13,789 nucleotides of DNA from Paracoccaceae bacterium (GTDB lineage Bacteria > Pseudomonadota > Alphaproteobacteria > Rhodobacterales > Rhodobacteraceae). Shown in pieces: positions 1 through 6,882 of the stretch. A program made the position numbers and the translations under genes. Where the stretch lies: positions 1 through 13,789 of the forward strand of contig JALQUQ010000031.1 of NCBI GenBank assembly GCA_023263735.1, written 5' to 3'. The notes under the pieces are model-generated. The model was not told the origin of the DNA. It did not search any database and was given only the letters and a program-made list of their open reading frames with translations. Every line of letters begins with the position of its first letter. The stretch's first letter is position 1.

Positions 1-81
1 GGTGTTCAGCGACTGTGCGCCAGCCCCCTCGGCGCCGAGTCCCAACGACAGCACCACCGCCAAAGCCCGGTTTCGCATCAT
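1..81 (-). CDS. Exported protein of unknown function, N-terminal fragment (cut by window edge)
   Basis: Only the first 27 codons are inside the window. The peptide begins MMRNRALAVVLSLGLG and continues to AGAQSLNT. It has a basic start, a hydrophobic core of about ten residues and an Ala-Gly-Ala site, which is a typical Sec signal peptide with likely cleavage after residue 22. A strong ribosome binding site, GGGAGG at 87-92, lies five bases before the first of two adjacent ATG codons, which supports this start over the second ATG at 78. The gene follows rnr on the same strand after 52 bases, so it may share its transcript. The mature part is not visible, so no function can be assigned; an envelope or secreted protein is the only inference. 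Confidence 0.6.
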   Translation of the reverse strand, partial: MMRNRALAVVLSLGLGAEGAGAQSLNT

Positions 82-133
82 GGCCGCCTCCCTTTGGCCA
101 AAGCCTAAGACCTTGGCCAAGAATGACAAGCCG
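82..133. repeat. Two TTGGCCAA-centred palindromes in the gap after rnr
   Basis: This 52-base gap holds two perfect palindromes sharing one core: CTTTGGCCAAAG at 92-103 and CTTGGCCAAG at 112-121, with centres 19 bases apart. The first abuts the ribosome binding site of the exported protein gene. Possible roles are a paired protein-binding site, an RNA hairpin at the rnr 3' end, or chance. No T-run follows either palindrome, so a classical terminator is unlikely. Confidence 0.45.
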
Positions 134-2401
134 CTACTTTCTGCGCCGCACAACCTTGCGGCTTCCCGCCGGTTTCGGCCCCCGCGGGCCCGCATCGCGC
201 ACGCCCCGCACCTTCCCCTTGGGGCCAAAGCGGCGGCGCGAGGGGCGCCCCGTCGGCAGGGTCTGATTTTCGATCGCCACCAGATCCAGCATGATACCGC
301 CAGTCACGGGCGTGGCCTCGGTCAGCCGCACGGTCACCCGTTGCCCGATCCCGATCACCATCCCGGTATCGGCCCCCATCAGACTTTGACTGTCGGCATC
401 GTAGTGAAAGAACTCGCGCCCCAAGGCCCGCACCGGCACCAGCCCATCCGCCCCGGTTTCATCCAGCTTGACAAAGACCCCAAACCGCTGAACCCCGGAA
501 ATCCGCCCGGTGAATTCCGCCCCCACCCGATCCGCCAGATAGGCGGCAAGATACCGGTCCGTGGTGTCGCGCTCGGCCGCCATGCTGCGGCGTTCGCTGT
601 CCGAAATCAGTTTGGCGGTTTCATCCAGCCCCTCGATCTCTTCCGCCGTCAGCCCATCCTTGCCCCAACCATGCGCCGAAATCAGCGCCCGATGCACGAT
701 CAGGTCCGAATAGCGCCGAATGGGCGAGGTGAAATGCGCATAATTCATCAGCGCCAGCCCGAAATGCCCCAGATTCTCCGGGCTGTAATAGGCCTGCGTC
801 ATGCTGCGCAGGGCCGAGATGTTCATCAGCTCGTCAAATTCCGTGCCCTGCGCCTGTTCCAACAGCCGATTCAAATGCGCCGTTTTCAGCACCTGCCCCT
901 TGGCCAAGGCAAAACCGCTGGCCTCCGCCACCTCGCGCAGCGAATCGATCTTGTCCAGACTCGGCTCTTCATGCACCCGAAACAGCAAAGGGGTCCGCTT
1001 TGCGATCAATTCCTCGGCTGCGGCCACATTGGCCAGCACCATGAATTCCTCGATCAGCCGATGGGCATCATAGCGCTCCTTGAACGCAACCGAGGTCACC
1101 TTGCCCTCCTCCGAAAGCTCGATCCGCCGCTCCGGCAGGTCAAGCTCCAGCGGTTGCCGCCGCGCCCGCGCCCGTTTCAGCGCCTCATAGGCCGCATAAA
1201 GCGGCTTCAAGACCGGCTCGACCAAGGGCCCCGTCACATCATCCGGCGTCCCGTTGATCGCACTTTGCACCTGTTCATAAGACAACGACGCCTCGGACCG
1301 CATCAATCCGCGCAGGAACTGATGACCGATCTTGTTGCCTTGCGCATCGATCCGCATCCGCACCGCCAGACAGGCCCGATCGACATTCTCATGCAACGAA
1401 CACAAATCCCCCGACAAAACGTCGGGCAACATCGGCACCACCCGATCCGGGAAATAGGTCGAATTGCCCCGACGCCGCGCCTCACGGTCCAAGGCCGATC
1501 CGGGCCGCACGTAATGCGCCACATCCGCAATCGCCACCCACAGCACGAATCCCCCCGGATTGCCCGGCTCGGGATCAGGCTCGGCCAAAACCGCATCATC
1601 GCGGTCGCGCGCATCCACCGGATCGATGGTCACAAGCGGAATGTCCCGCAGATCCGTCCGCCCTTTCACACCCGCCGGCACCATCCGGTCCGCCTCGGCA
1701 ATCACTGCATCGGGAAACTGATCCGGAATCCCATGCTGGTGAATGGCGATCAGCGATACGGCGCGCGGCCCGGTCGGGTCCCCCAACCGCGCCACCACCC
1801 GCGCCTGCGGCAAGCCCATGGCCCGCCGCCCAACGGCCTCCGCCTCGACCAGCTCACCATCCCGCGCATCCATCGCATTGTCGCGACTGACGCGCCATTC
1901 CTTGTCCGACCCCTTGTCGATCGGAACAATCCGCCCCCCCTCGGCCCCGGTCCGAAACACCCCCAGCACGCGCAGAGGGTTCTGCCCCAGACGCCGTATC
2001 AACCGCGCCTCATAGGCATGGGCCTGATCATCCACCGCCAAAAGCCGGGCCAGAATCCGATCCCCCGCGCCCAGCGCCGGATCGCCCTTCTTTGGAACGA
2101 ACAGAATCTTCGGCGCCTCTTCGGCGCTCTCCCATTCCAACGGTCTGGCAAACAGATCGCCCTGCCGATCCGGCGCCAGCATCACCAGCACACTGACCGG
2201 CGGCAGCGCCCCGACGTCCCGGTAACTGCGCTTTTGTCGCGACAGTTGCCCCTCGGCCTCCAGCTCTTTCAACATCCGCTTCAGCTCGATCCGCGCCGCA
2301 CCCTTGATCCCAAAGGCTTTGGCAATATCGCGCTTGGCCCCAAGGCCGGGGTTCTCATGGATCCATTTCAGGATCGCGTCTTTCGAGGGCAATTGTTCCA
2401 T
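134..2401 (-). CDS. rnr: Ribonuclease R, 3'-to-5' exoribonuclease
   Basis: A 755-residue RNase II/RNase R family enzyme of normal RNase R length. It degrades RNA processively from the 3' end in the cytoplasm, including structured RNA, and takes part in mRNA decay and rRNA/tRNA quality control. Residues about 10-55 look like the N-terminal winged-helix domain and are followed by cold-shock-like domains. The catalytic RNB signature DPVDARDRDDA spans residues 260-270 and supplies the Mg-binding aspartates. The conserved HFTSPIRRYSDLIVHR segment lies near the end of the RNB domain. An S1 RNA-binding domain covers about 627-712, and the protein ends in a basic tail (about 713-755, ending VVRRRK), as expected for RNase R rather than RNase II. 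The ATG has AAAGGG directly upstream and a better-spaced AGGG further back. It lies 99 bases downstream of moaE, separated by a terminator-like element. Confidence 0.96.
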   Translation of the reverse strand: MEQLPSKDAILKWIHENPGLGAKRDIAKAFGIKGAARIELKRMLKELEAEGQLSRQKRSYRDVGALPPVSVLVMLAPDRQGDLFARPLEWESAEEAPKILFVPKKGDPALGAGDRILARLLAVDDQAHAYEARLIRRLGQNPLRVLGVFRTGAEGGRIVPIDKGSDKEWRVSRDNAMDARDGELVEAEAVGRRAMGLPQARVVARLGDPTGPRAVSLIAIHQHGIPDQFPDAVIAEADRMVPAGVKGRTDLRDIPLVTIDPVDARDRDDAVLAEPDPEPGNPGGFVLWVAIADVAHYVRPGSALDREARRRGNSTYFPDRVVPMLPDVLSGDLCSLHENVDRACLAVRMRIDAQGNKIGHQFLRGLMRSEASLSYEQVQSAINGTPDDVTGPLVEPVLKPLYAAYEALKRARARRQPLELDLPERRIELSEEGKVTSVAFKERYDAHRLIEEFMVLANVAAAEELIAKRTPLLFRVHEEPSLDKIDSLREVAEASGFALAKGQVLKTAHLNRLLEQAQGTEFDELMNISALRSMTQAYYSPENLGHFGLALMNYAHFTSPIRRYSDLIVHRALISAHGWGKDGLTAEEIEGLDETAKLISDSERRSMAAERDTTDRYLAAYLADRVGAEFTGRISGVQRFGVFVKLDETGADGLVPVRALGREFFHYDADSQSLMGADTGMVIGIGQRVTVRLTEATPVTGGIMLDLVAIENQTLPTGRPSRRRFGPKGKVRGVRDAGPRGPKPAGSRKVVRRRK

Positions 2402-2460
2402 CCCTTTGCCCTACCACGGACAAAGCCCCCCCGAAAGCACCGATGATTTGCACCTTTTGA

Positions 2461-2485
2461 AAATACTCCCGCCGGAGGCGTCCCC
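2461..2485 (-). terminator. Terminator-like GC-rich element between moaE and rnr
   Basis: On the minus strand the sequence reads CGCCTCCGGCGGGAGTATTT. It contains a CGCC-TCC-GGCG stem at 2470-2480, an alternative GCCGG/CCGGC pairing just upstream, and then a short T-rich stretch (TATTTTC). From memory, this kind of element is very common downstream of genes in Rhodobacterales. The T-run is interrupted, so termination may be partial and leave some read-through into rnr. Confidence 0.45.
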
Positions 2486-2500
2486 GGCCGGACACCGGGC

Positions 2501-2941
2501 TCACCAGCGGGTCAGCGCGGCCTCGTCCTCGTCCTTGGCCTGCACCCATTCGGTGCCATCGACGCCAATTTCCTTTTTCCAGAACGGCGCGCGGGATTTC
2601 AGGTAGTCCATCAGAAATTCGGCGGCGGAAAACGCATCCGCCCGATGGGGCGCAGCTGTGGCCACCATCATGATCGGGGCATTGGCGTCCAGACGACCAT
2701 AGCGGTGGATGACAAGAACATCGTGCAAGGCCCAGCGGGTCTGGGCTTCGGTCATCATGGCGGTGATGGCGCGTTCGGTCATGCCCGGATAATGCTCGAT
2801 CTCCATCGCCGACAGCGTGCCGCCATTGTCGCGCACGATCCCGGTAAAGGTGACGATTGCCCCCGCCCCCGATTGGGCAGCGGCAAACCGGTTCGCCTCC
2901 TCGCCCAGATCGAATGTCTCGGATTGCACCGCCAATCGCAT
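2501..2941 (-). CDS. moaE: Molybdopterin synthase catalytic (large) subunit MoaE
   Basis: 146 residues, normal for MoaE. With MoaD it forms the heterotetrameric molybdopterin synthase, which inserts two sulfurs into precursor Z (cPMP) to make the dithiolene of molybdopterin in the cytoplasm. The MoaE signature YLKSRAPFWKKE is present. Lys115 and Lys122 have the same seven-residue spacing as catalytic Lys119 and Lys126 of E. coli MoaE. Arg37 in TGIVRD and the YPGM segment at 51-54 also fit the family. The start lies two bases after the moaD stop, so the two subunits are very likely translated together. No moaA, moaB or moaC is in the window, so the rest of the pathway must be encoded elsewhere. 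Confidence 0.96.
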   Translation of the reverse strand: MRLAVQSETFDLGEEANRFAAAQSGAGAIVTFTGIVRDNGGTLSAMEIEHYPGMTERAITAMMTEAQTRWALHDVLVIHRYGRLDANAPIMMVATAAPHRADAFSAAEFLMDYLKSRAPFWKKEIGVDGTEWVQAKDEDEAALTRW

Positions 2942-2943
2942 CT

Positions 2944-3192
2944 TTATCCCCCGGTCATCGGCGGAAAGAACGCCACTTCCCGAACGCCCGCCAACGGCGC
3001 GTCAAAAGAGGACAATTCCTGATCCAAAGCCACGCGCAGGCTGGCCAGATCGGCAAAGGCAGCGGCATAGCGCTCTTCGCGGGCCGAAAGCTCGGCAATC
3101 AGGTCACGTACGGTTGCGGCCGAGGTGTCGACCTTTTCGCGCCCCAGACCCACCCTTTCGCGGACCCAGGCAAAATAAAGCACGTCGATCAT
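2944..3192 (-). CDS. moaD: Molybdopterin synthase sulfur carrier (small) subunit MoaD
   Basis: 82 residues with a ubiquitin-like fold and the required C-terminal Gly-Gly (ends FFPPMTGG). The terminal glycine is adenylated and converted to a thiocarboxylate, which is the sulfur donor to MoaE. The N-terminal MIDVLYFAWVRE strand followed by TVRDLIAEL is typical of MoaD. Its ATG overlaps the pgsA stop by four bases (ATGA), and moaE begins two bases after its stop. This translational coupling probably keeps MoaD and MoaE at matched levels. No independent promoter is needed or visible. Confidence 0.95.
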   Translation of the reverse strand: MIDVLYFAWVRERVGLGREKVDTSAATVRDLIAELSAREERYAAAFADLASLRVALDQELSSFDAPLAGVREVAFFPPMTGG

Positions 3193-3857
3193 TTGTCGCC
3201 GTCCCGCAGATAGGGCAGCGATTTGCGGAAATAATCCCAGCCGGTGATGGCGGTCAGGATGCCGGCAATCCAGATCAGGCCCAGACCGACCATCGTGGCA
3301 ATCGACGAACAGCCGCGCGCGCCACAGGATTTGATCGGATCGGCCAGCCCCTGCGTCACCAGTTCGGCATATTGTTCAACCGAAAGGCCCCGGCGCGCGA
3401 TGCCCTCCAGATGCTCCAGCCCCGTGCCCAGAAACAGAATCGCAATGGCGACCATTTGCGCCGTGGTCTTCCACTTCGCCAGCTTGGTCACCTTCAACAG
3501 GCCCGCTTTCGCGCCCAGAAATTCCCGCAGGCCCGAAACGAACACTTCGCGGAACAAGATCACGGTCACCGGCAGAATCAACCACGGATTCATGCCGGAA
3601 TAGCCGGTGATGATGACAAGCGCGATCACCACCATCGCCTTGTCGGCAATCGGGTCAAGCATGGCGCCGAATTTCGATTCCTGATGCCACGCACGCGCCA
3701 AATAGCCGTCAAACCAATCGGTGACCGCAGCGACGATAAACAACGTCAACGCAAACCAATCTGCCCAAGGCCGATGGAAATACAGAAACATGATCGCAAC
3801 ACCGGGCGCTGCAATCAACCTCAAGACCGTCAGAATATTGGGCAAGGTCCATGTCAT
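3189..3857 (-). CDS. pgsA: CDP-diacylglycerol--glycerol-3-phosphate 3-phosphatidyltransferase
   Basis: A 222-residue integral membrane enzyme making phosphatidylglycerophosphate, the committed step to phosphatidylglycerol and cardiolipin. It carries a complete CDP-alcohol phosphotransferase motif, DG-x2-AR-x8-G-x3-D-x3-D, with Asp50, Gly51, Ala54, Arg55, Gly64, Asp68 and Asp72 all in place. Several hydrophobic helices are visible (about 10-27, 34-49, 74-90 and the C-terminal 180-205). The start MTWTLPNILTVLRL matches the usual PgsA N-terminus, although its ribosome binding site is weak. The final bases overlap moaD. The 46 bases upstream, back to the rluA stop, contain a G-rich stretch but no clear promoter, so it is probably read from the upstream genes. 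A Cys-containing segment around 166-174 (SCGARGC) is an insertion whose role I cannot tell. Confidence 0.95.
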   Translation of the reverse strand: MTWTLPNILTVLRLIAAPGVAIMFLYFHRPWADWFALTLFIVAAVTDWFDGYLARAWHQESKFGAMLDPIADKAMVVIALVIITGYSGMNPWLILPVTVILFREVFVSGLREFLGAKAGLLKVTKLAKWKTTAQMVAIAILFLGTGLEHLEGIARRGLSVEQYAELVTQGLADPIKSCGARGCSSIATMVGLGLIWIAGILTAITGWDYFRKSLPYLRDGDK

Positions 3858-3903
3858 AGCCGATGCTTATCGCATTCATGGGGGTGGGGGGAAGCGGCTT
3901 TCA

Positions 3904-4569
3904 TCAAAAAGGCGGCGGTGCGACAAAGCTGATCCGCGTTTTCGTCACGGGGTGATGCAAGGACAGCCGTTCGGCATGCAACATCAAGCGCGGAAAGTCC
4001 CGCGCCGCGCCACTGGCATAGATGGGGTCACCCAGAATTGGATGGCCCAGCTCCATCATGTGAACCCGCAACTGGTGGCTTCGGCCCGTTTTCGGAAAAA
4101 GCTGCACGCGGGTTTCCTGATCGCTGCGCGCAATGACCTCCCACCCGGTTTGCGCCGGTCGCCCCTGTTCGTGGTTTACCATCTGGCGGGGGCGATTGGG
4201 CCAATCGGCACTCAGCGGCAAATCGATCAGTCCGCTGTCGCCATTGACCCGCCCCCAAACCCGCGCCACATAGCTTTTTTCGGCGCGGCGCTGTTCAAAC
4301 TCTTGCCCCAGAAACCCTTGGGCCTTTTTGTTGCGCGCAAAGATGATCAGCCCCGAGGTGTCGCAGTCCAGCCGATGCACCAGCAAAGCTTCGGGATGTT
4401 CGCGCTGCAGTCGACCAATCAGACAATCATCCCGCCCTTCCAATTTGCCCGGAACCGACAAAAGCCCCGACGGCTTGTCGACCACCAGAATTTCGGAATC
4501 GGCATACAGGATGTTCAGCGGATCATCCGGCGGATCATAGACAAAATCCTGCATGATATTGACCGTCAT
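3904..4569 (-). CDS. rluA: RluA-type pseudouridine synthase (dual 23S rRNA/tRNA specificity likely)
   Basis: 221 residues, essentially the length of E. coli RluA (219), with no N-terminal S4 domain. It resembles RluA along its length: KPSGLLSVPGK at about 32-42, the catalytic HRLD motif at 65-68 with Asp68 as nucleophile, YVARVWG, DWPNRPRQ, and the C-terminal GRSHQLRVHM and GHPILGDPIYA motifs. E. coli RluA isomerises U746 of 23S rRNA and U32 of several tRNAs; the same substrates are an inference here. The ATG overlaps the stop of the upstream homocysteine methyltransferase gene by four bases (ATGA), so it is translationally coupled. An internal ATG at codon 6 is a less likely start because that junction would be lost. 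Confidence 0.9.
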   Translation of the reverse strand: MTVNIMQDFVYDPPDDPLNILYADSEILVVDKPSGLLSVPGKLEGRDDCLIGRLQREHPEALLVHRLDCDTSGLIIFARNKKAQGFLGQEFEQRRAEKSYVARVWGRVNGDSGLIDLPLSADWPNRPRQMVNHEQGRPAQTGWEVIARSDQETRVQLFPKTGRSHQLRVHMMELGHPILGDPIYASGAARDFPRLMLHAERLSLHHPVTKTRISFVAPPPF

Positions 4570-5462
4570 CGGATCGAATGCCCCGCAGCCCGCAGGCGTT
4601 CGGCAAGGGTGCGAATATGGCTTGGCCCCACCTCACAGCATCCACCAACGATGGTTGCCCCCATCTCGACCCAAGACATGGCGAAATCGGCGTATTTTTC
4701 CGGGGTCAGATCGTGGCGATGGGTCAATTCGCGCACCGTCGCCGCATCTTTCAGAAAGTTGCCCGAAATATGGGTGAACCCGTTGGCATAGGCCCCAAAG
4801 GGCAAACCAAGCTGGGCCAAGGCCTGCATCGCCGCCCCCATGGCCTCGGGCACCGAGCAGTTGGCCAGAACGGCGGAAATCGGATAATCGGCAATCAGCC
4901 GCGCCAGATCGGTCAGAGCTTCGCCCGATCGCAGCTTTGATCCGTCATGATCATCCACCGTGACCGACAGCCAGATCGGCTTGCCAGCCGCGACCGCCCC
5001 TTTGACCGCCCCCTCGCACATTTCGACCGACGCCAGCGTTTCCAGCAGGATCAGATCGACGTGGGGCCCAAGGATCCGCGCGATTTCGGCATATTTCGGG
5101 GCGGCAATGTCCACGGGCTGGGTCACTTCGGGACGATAGGTGCCGACCAAAGGCCCCATCGACCCAGCAATGCGGCCGGCCCCGTGTTCGGCGCGCGCCT
5201 CATGCGCCTCGGCCAAGGCACGCAAATGCAGCGCATGGAAATATCCATCCATGTTTTGCCGTTCCAACCGGTCGTGGTGAATGGCATAGGTGTTGGTGGT
5301 TGCGATGGTCGCCCCCGCCGCGAAATAATCGCGGTGAATGTCGCGCACCATGCCGGGATGATCGATCATGACCCGCGTGGCCCACAGCGGGGTCGGCTCG
5401 TCGCCCGATCGGGCCACCAATTCCTGCCCCATTCCGCCATCCAAAAGCGTGATTTCTGCCAT
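4566..5462 (-). CDS. Homocysteine S-methyltransferase family protein (zinc/thiol type)
   Basis: 298 residues, close to E. coli MmuM (310). The family transfers a methyl group to homocysteine, from S-methylmethionine, SAM or betaine depending on the member, giving methionine. The fold marker LLDGGMGQEL opens the protein. The three zinc-ligand cysteines are present: Cys202 in LANCSVPEAM and the Cys275-Cys276 pair in VGGCCEVGP. Internal motifs TNTYA, GSMGP and LLETLAS also fit. The ATG at 5462 is chosen because GGAGGG lies five bases upstream (5468-5473) and the DGGMG strand then sits at the N-terminus. The frame stays open upstream to 5732, but that part antisenses the VOC gene and does not look like protein. 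It heads the minus-strand run and is divergent from the VOC gene. The methyl donor cannot be told from the sequence. Confidence 0.88.
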   Translation of the reverse strand: MAEITLLDGGMGQELVARSGDEPTPLWATRVMIDHPGMVRDIHRDYFAAGATIATTNTYAIHHDRLERQNMDGYFHALHLRALAEAHEARAEHGAGRIAGSMGPLVGTYRPEVTQPVDIAAPKYAEIARILGPHVDLILLETLASVEMCEGAVKGAVAAGKPIWLSVTVDDHDGSKLRSGEALTDLARLIADYPISAVLANCSVPEAMGAAMQALAQLGLPFGAYANGFTHISGNFLKDAATVRELTHRHDLTPEKYADFAMSWVEMGATIVGGCCEVGPSHIRTLAERLRAAGHSIR

Positions 5463-5498
5463 GACATCCCTCCGATCCAAGCGCACAAGATCACGATG

Positions 5499-5515
5499 TT
5501 GATCGGGAAGATCAA
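5499..5515. promoter_or_regulatory. Inverted repeat TTGATC-N5-GATCAA in a divergent gap
   Basis: A perfect six-base inverted repeat with a five-base spacer (TTGATCGGGAAGATCAA). It sits 37 bases upstream of the homocysteine methyltransferase start and 65 bases upstream of the VOC start. Its position in a divergent region fits an operator. It is not an FNR/FnrL box, which needs TTGAT-N4-ATCAA; here the spacing is seven. The binding protein is unknown. Confidence 0.35.
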
Positions 5516-5541
5516 GGGATGTCATTTGACCGCATCGCCAA

Positions 5542-5556
5542 CAGTCTGAAAGACTG
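5542..5556. promoter_or_regulatory. Inverted repeat CAGTCT-GAA-AGACTG before the VOC gene
   Basis: A perfect six-base inverted repeat with a three-base centre, ending 24 bases before the VOC start. A TTGACC sequence at 5526-5531 could be a -35 element for the VOC gene. The repeat would then overlap the poorly conserved -10 region (AAGACT at 18-base spacing). It may be an operator or a small hairpin in the leader. No direct evidence separates these. Confidence 0.3.
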
Positions 5557-5580
5557 CGGAAAAAGGCCACGAGGATGACG

Positions 5581-6003
5581 ATGGATTTCGATACGGTTCC
5601 GGCCAAGGATTTTGGCCATGCGCTTCGGGCGATCTCGCTCAATCTGTTGTGCCGGAATGTGGGCGCCGAGGTCGCGTTCCTGCAAAAGACCTTTCGGATG
5701 GAGGTCTTTCGGCAAAGCAAGGACTTTGCCATCCTTGTCCATGCGGGCCAGCCCTTTCAGCTCCATTCCGACGCGGCCTTCGCGTCAAATCCTTTGACCA
5801 CCCTCTTGCCCGAAAGCGGGGTGCGCGGGGCCGGACTCGAAATTCGCCTGCATGAAGCCGACCCCGACTTCGCCGCCGAAACGGCCGAGGCCGCAGGCGG
5901 CATGGTGTTGCAGCCCCCGACCGACAAAAGGGGCCACGGGCTGCGCGAGGCGATTATCCTGTCGCCATCGGGTTATGCCTTTGTCCCCTCACGCCGGATA
6001 TGA
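5581..6003 (+). CDS. Glyoxalase/bleomycin-resistance fold (VOC superfamily) protein
   Basis: 140 residues, one VOC module pair. The first half (HALRAISLNLLCRNVGAEVAFLQ, then a beta region to about residue 60) and the second half (GLEIRLHEADPDFAAE, then GHGLREAIILSPSGYAFV) show the repeated beta-alpha-beta-beta-beta pattern. The Arg-Glu-x5-P-x-Gly-Tyr ending is typical of glyoxalase-like members. Such proteins act on small cytoplasmic electrophiles or bind ligands; the substrate cannot be assigned. Two in-frame ATGs are possible. GAGG at 5571-5574 directly touches the first ATG (5575) but lies six bases from the second (5581), so I prefer 5581. The gene is alone on its strand and converges on the GFA gene with a 24-base gap that contains no convincing terminator. 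Confidence 0.75.
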   Translation: MDFDTVPAKDFGHALRAISLNLLCRNVGAEVAFLQKTFRMEVFRQSKDFAILVHAGQPFQLHSDAAFASNPLTTLLPESGVRGAGLEIRLHEADPDFAAETAEAAGGMVLQPPTDKRGHGLREAIILSPSGYAFVPSRRI

Positions 6004-6027
6004 CAGCCCTGTCGGCACTATGACAAA

Positions 6028-6405
6028 TCAGGCGTTGCGGCAGGGTTTGCCGTCGGTGATGTCGTAATAGTCACCCCGGTCATCCGTGTACCAGTGTTCG
6101 GCAATCTCCAGCCCCGTTGGCCCGTCCAGCGTTCCAGCGGCGATGGAAATCCGGACCTCCCCTTTGGGTTGCCAAAACAGGCTGGAGCCACAGTGCGCGC
6201 AAAACCCCCGATCCGCCGTGTCGGACGAGGCGAACCACGTCAATCCCTCGTCCTTGACCAGCCGAAACCGGTCATGCGGAACCGACGTTGCCGCCCAGAA
6301 ATGGCCCGAAGTCTTGCGGCATTGCGTGCAGTGACAGGCAATCACCGGGCGCAAAGGGGGCTCGACCTCATAGACGACCGAACCGCACAGGCACCCGCCG
6401 CGCAT
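6028..6405 (-). CDS. GFA family (glutathione-dependent formaldehyde-activating-like, Mss4-like) zinc protein
   Basis: 125 residues, normal for the compact GFA family. The metal-site cysteines are Cys5 and Cys7 (GGCLCG), Cys24, Cys26 and Cys29 (ACHCTQC), and Cys69 and Cys72 (FCAHCG), the usual pattern of two zinc sites. The best-studied relative, Gfa of Paracoccus denitrificans, was reported to bind glutathione and promote its reaction with formaldehyde, but most members have no known substrate. The ATG at 6405 is preferred because it overlaps the msrC stop (TAATG), giving translational coupling. A TTG at 6420 would add five residues. It is the last gene of the minus-strand unit and converges on the VOC gene. 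Confidence 0.85.
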   Translation of the reverse strand: MRGGCLCGSVVYEVEPPLRPVIACHCTQCRKTSGHFWAATSVPHDRFRLVKDEGLTWFASSDTADRGFCAHCGSSLFWQPKGEVRISIAAGTLDGPTGLEIAEHWYTDDRGDYYDITDGKPCRNA

Positions 6406-6881
6406 TACTTTGCTTTGCAAAAGACATCCTCCAACAATTGGGTAAAGAACGCCTCATCCTCGGCGGTAAAGGCGTTTGGGGTATTGCTGTCCAGATCCAA
6501 CACGCCCAGCAAGACGCCATCGCCATTTCGAACCGGCAAAACCAATTCCGACCGCGTCGAGGAGGAACAGGCGATATGCCCGGGAAACAGGTCAACGTCG
6601 GGAACATTCTGAATTTCGCCCGTGCGCGCGCAAGCCCCGCAAACCCCGCGCGAAAACGGGATGACAAGGCAGCCGTGACCGCCCTGATACGGCCCGATCT
6701 TTAGCAATTCCGGCGCGACGACCCGGTAAAAACCCGTCCAATCGGAAAACGGATGCAGATGATGAATCTCGCAGGCCAAGGTGGCCATCAGCGCGACGGC
6801 GTCCGTTTCCCCCTCGGTCAAGGCAAGGATCTGGCCCCGCATCGATGCGTAATCGAGAGGCGCTTCTGTCGAACCGGTCAT
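6405..6881 (-). CDS. msrC: Free methionine-(R)-sulfoxide reductase, GAF domain (fRMsr/MsrC)
   Basis: 158 residues, a single GAF domain. It reduces free methionine-(R)-sulfoxide to methionine, using thioredoxin for recycling, in the cytoplasm. The three redox cysteines are Cys71 (GHGCLVIPF), Cys81 (RGVCG) and Cys105 (GHIACSSSTRSE). Their spacings of 10 and 24 match E. coli MsrC Cys84, Cys94 and Cys118 exactly. The motif SDWTGFY at 46-52 and VLLGVLDLDS also match. The ATG lies one base after the stop of the upstream Ntn-hydrolase gene (TAGAATG), and the stop overlaps the next start, so it is the tightly coupled middle gene of three. An ordinary sensory GAF domain is excluded by the intact cysteine triad. 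Confidence 0.93.
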   Translation of the reverse strand: MTGSTEAPLDYASMRGQILALTEGETDAVALMATLACEIHHLHPFSDWTGFYRVVAPELLKIGPYQGGHGCLVIPFSRGVCGACARTGEIQNVPDVDLFPGHIACSSSTRSELVLPVRNGDGVLLGVLDLDSNTPNAFTAEDEAFFTQLLEDVFCKAK

Positions 6882-6882
6882 T

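Noticed and set aside
2..2446. Long plus-strand open frame of 814 codons opposite rnr
   Set aside because: It is rich in Pro, Arg, His and Gln with no domain sense, and it lies antisense to a complete RNase R with all motifs. Long antisense frames are expected in GC-rich genes.
2817..4791. Plus-strand open frames opposite moaE, moaD, pgsA and rluA
   Set aside because: They run antisense to four clear, tightly packed genes and show shadow-type composition.
5499..5515. FNR/FnrL box
   Set aside because: The half-sites TTGAT and ATCAA are present, but they are seven bases apart instead of four, so FNR binding is not expected.
6000..6027. Terminator between the convergent VOC and GFA genes
   Set aside because: The only repeat, GACAG-CC-CTGTC, has a two-base loop and no T-run, so it is unlikely to form a working hairpin.
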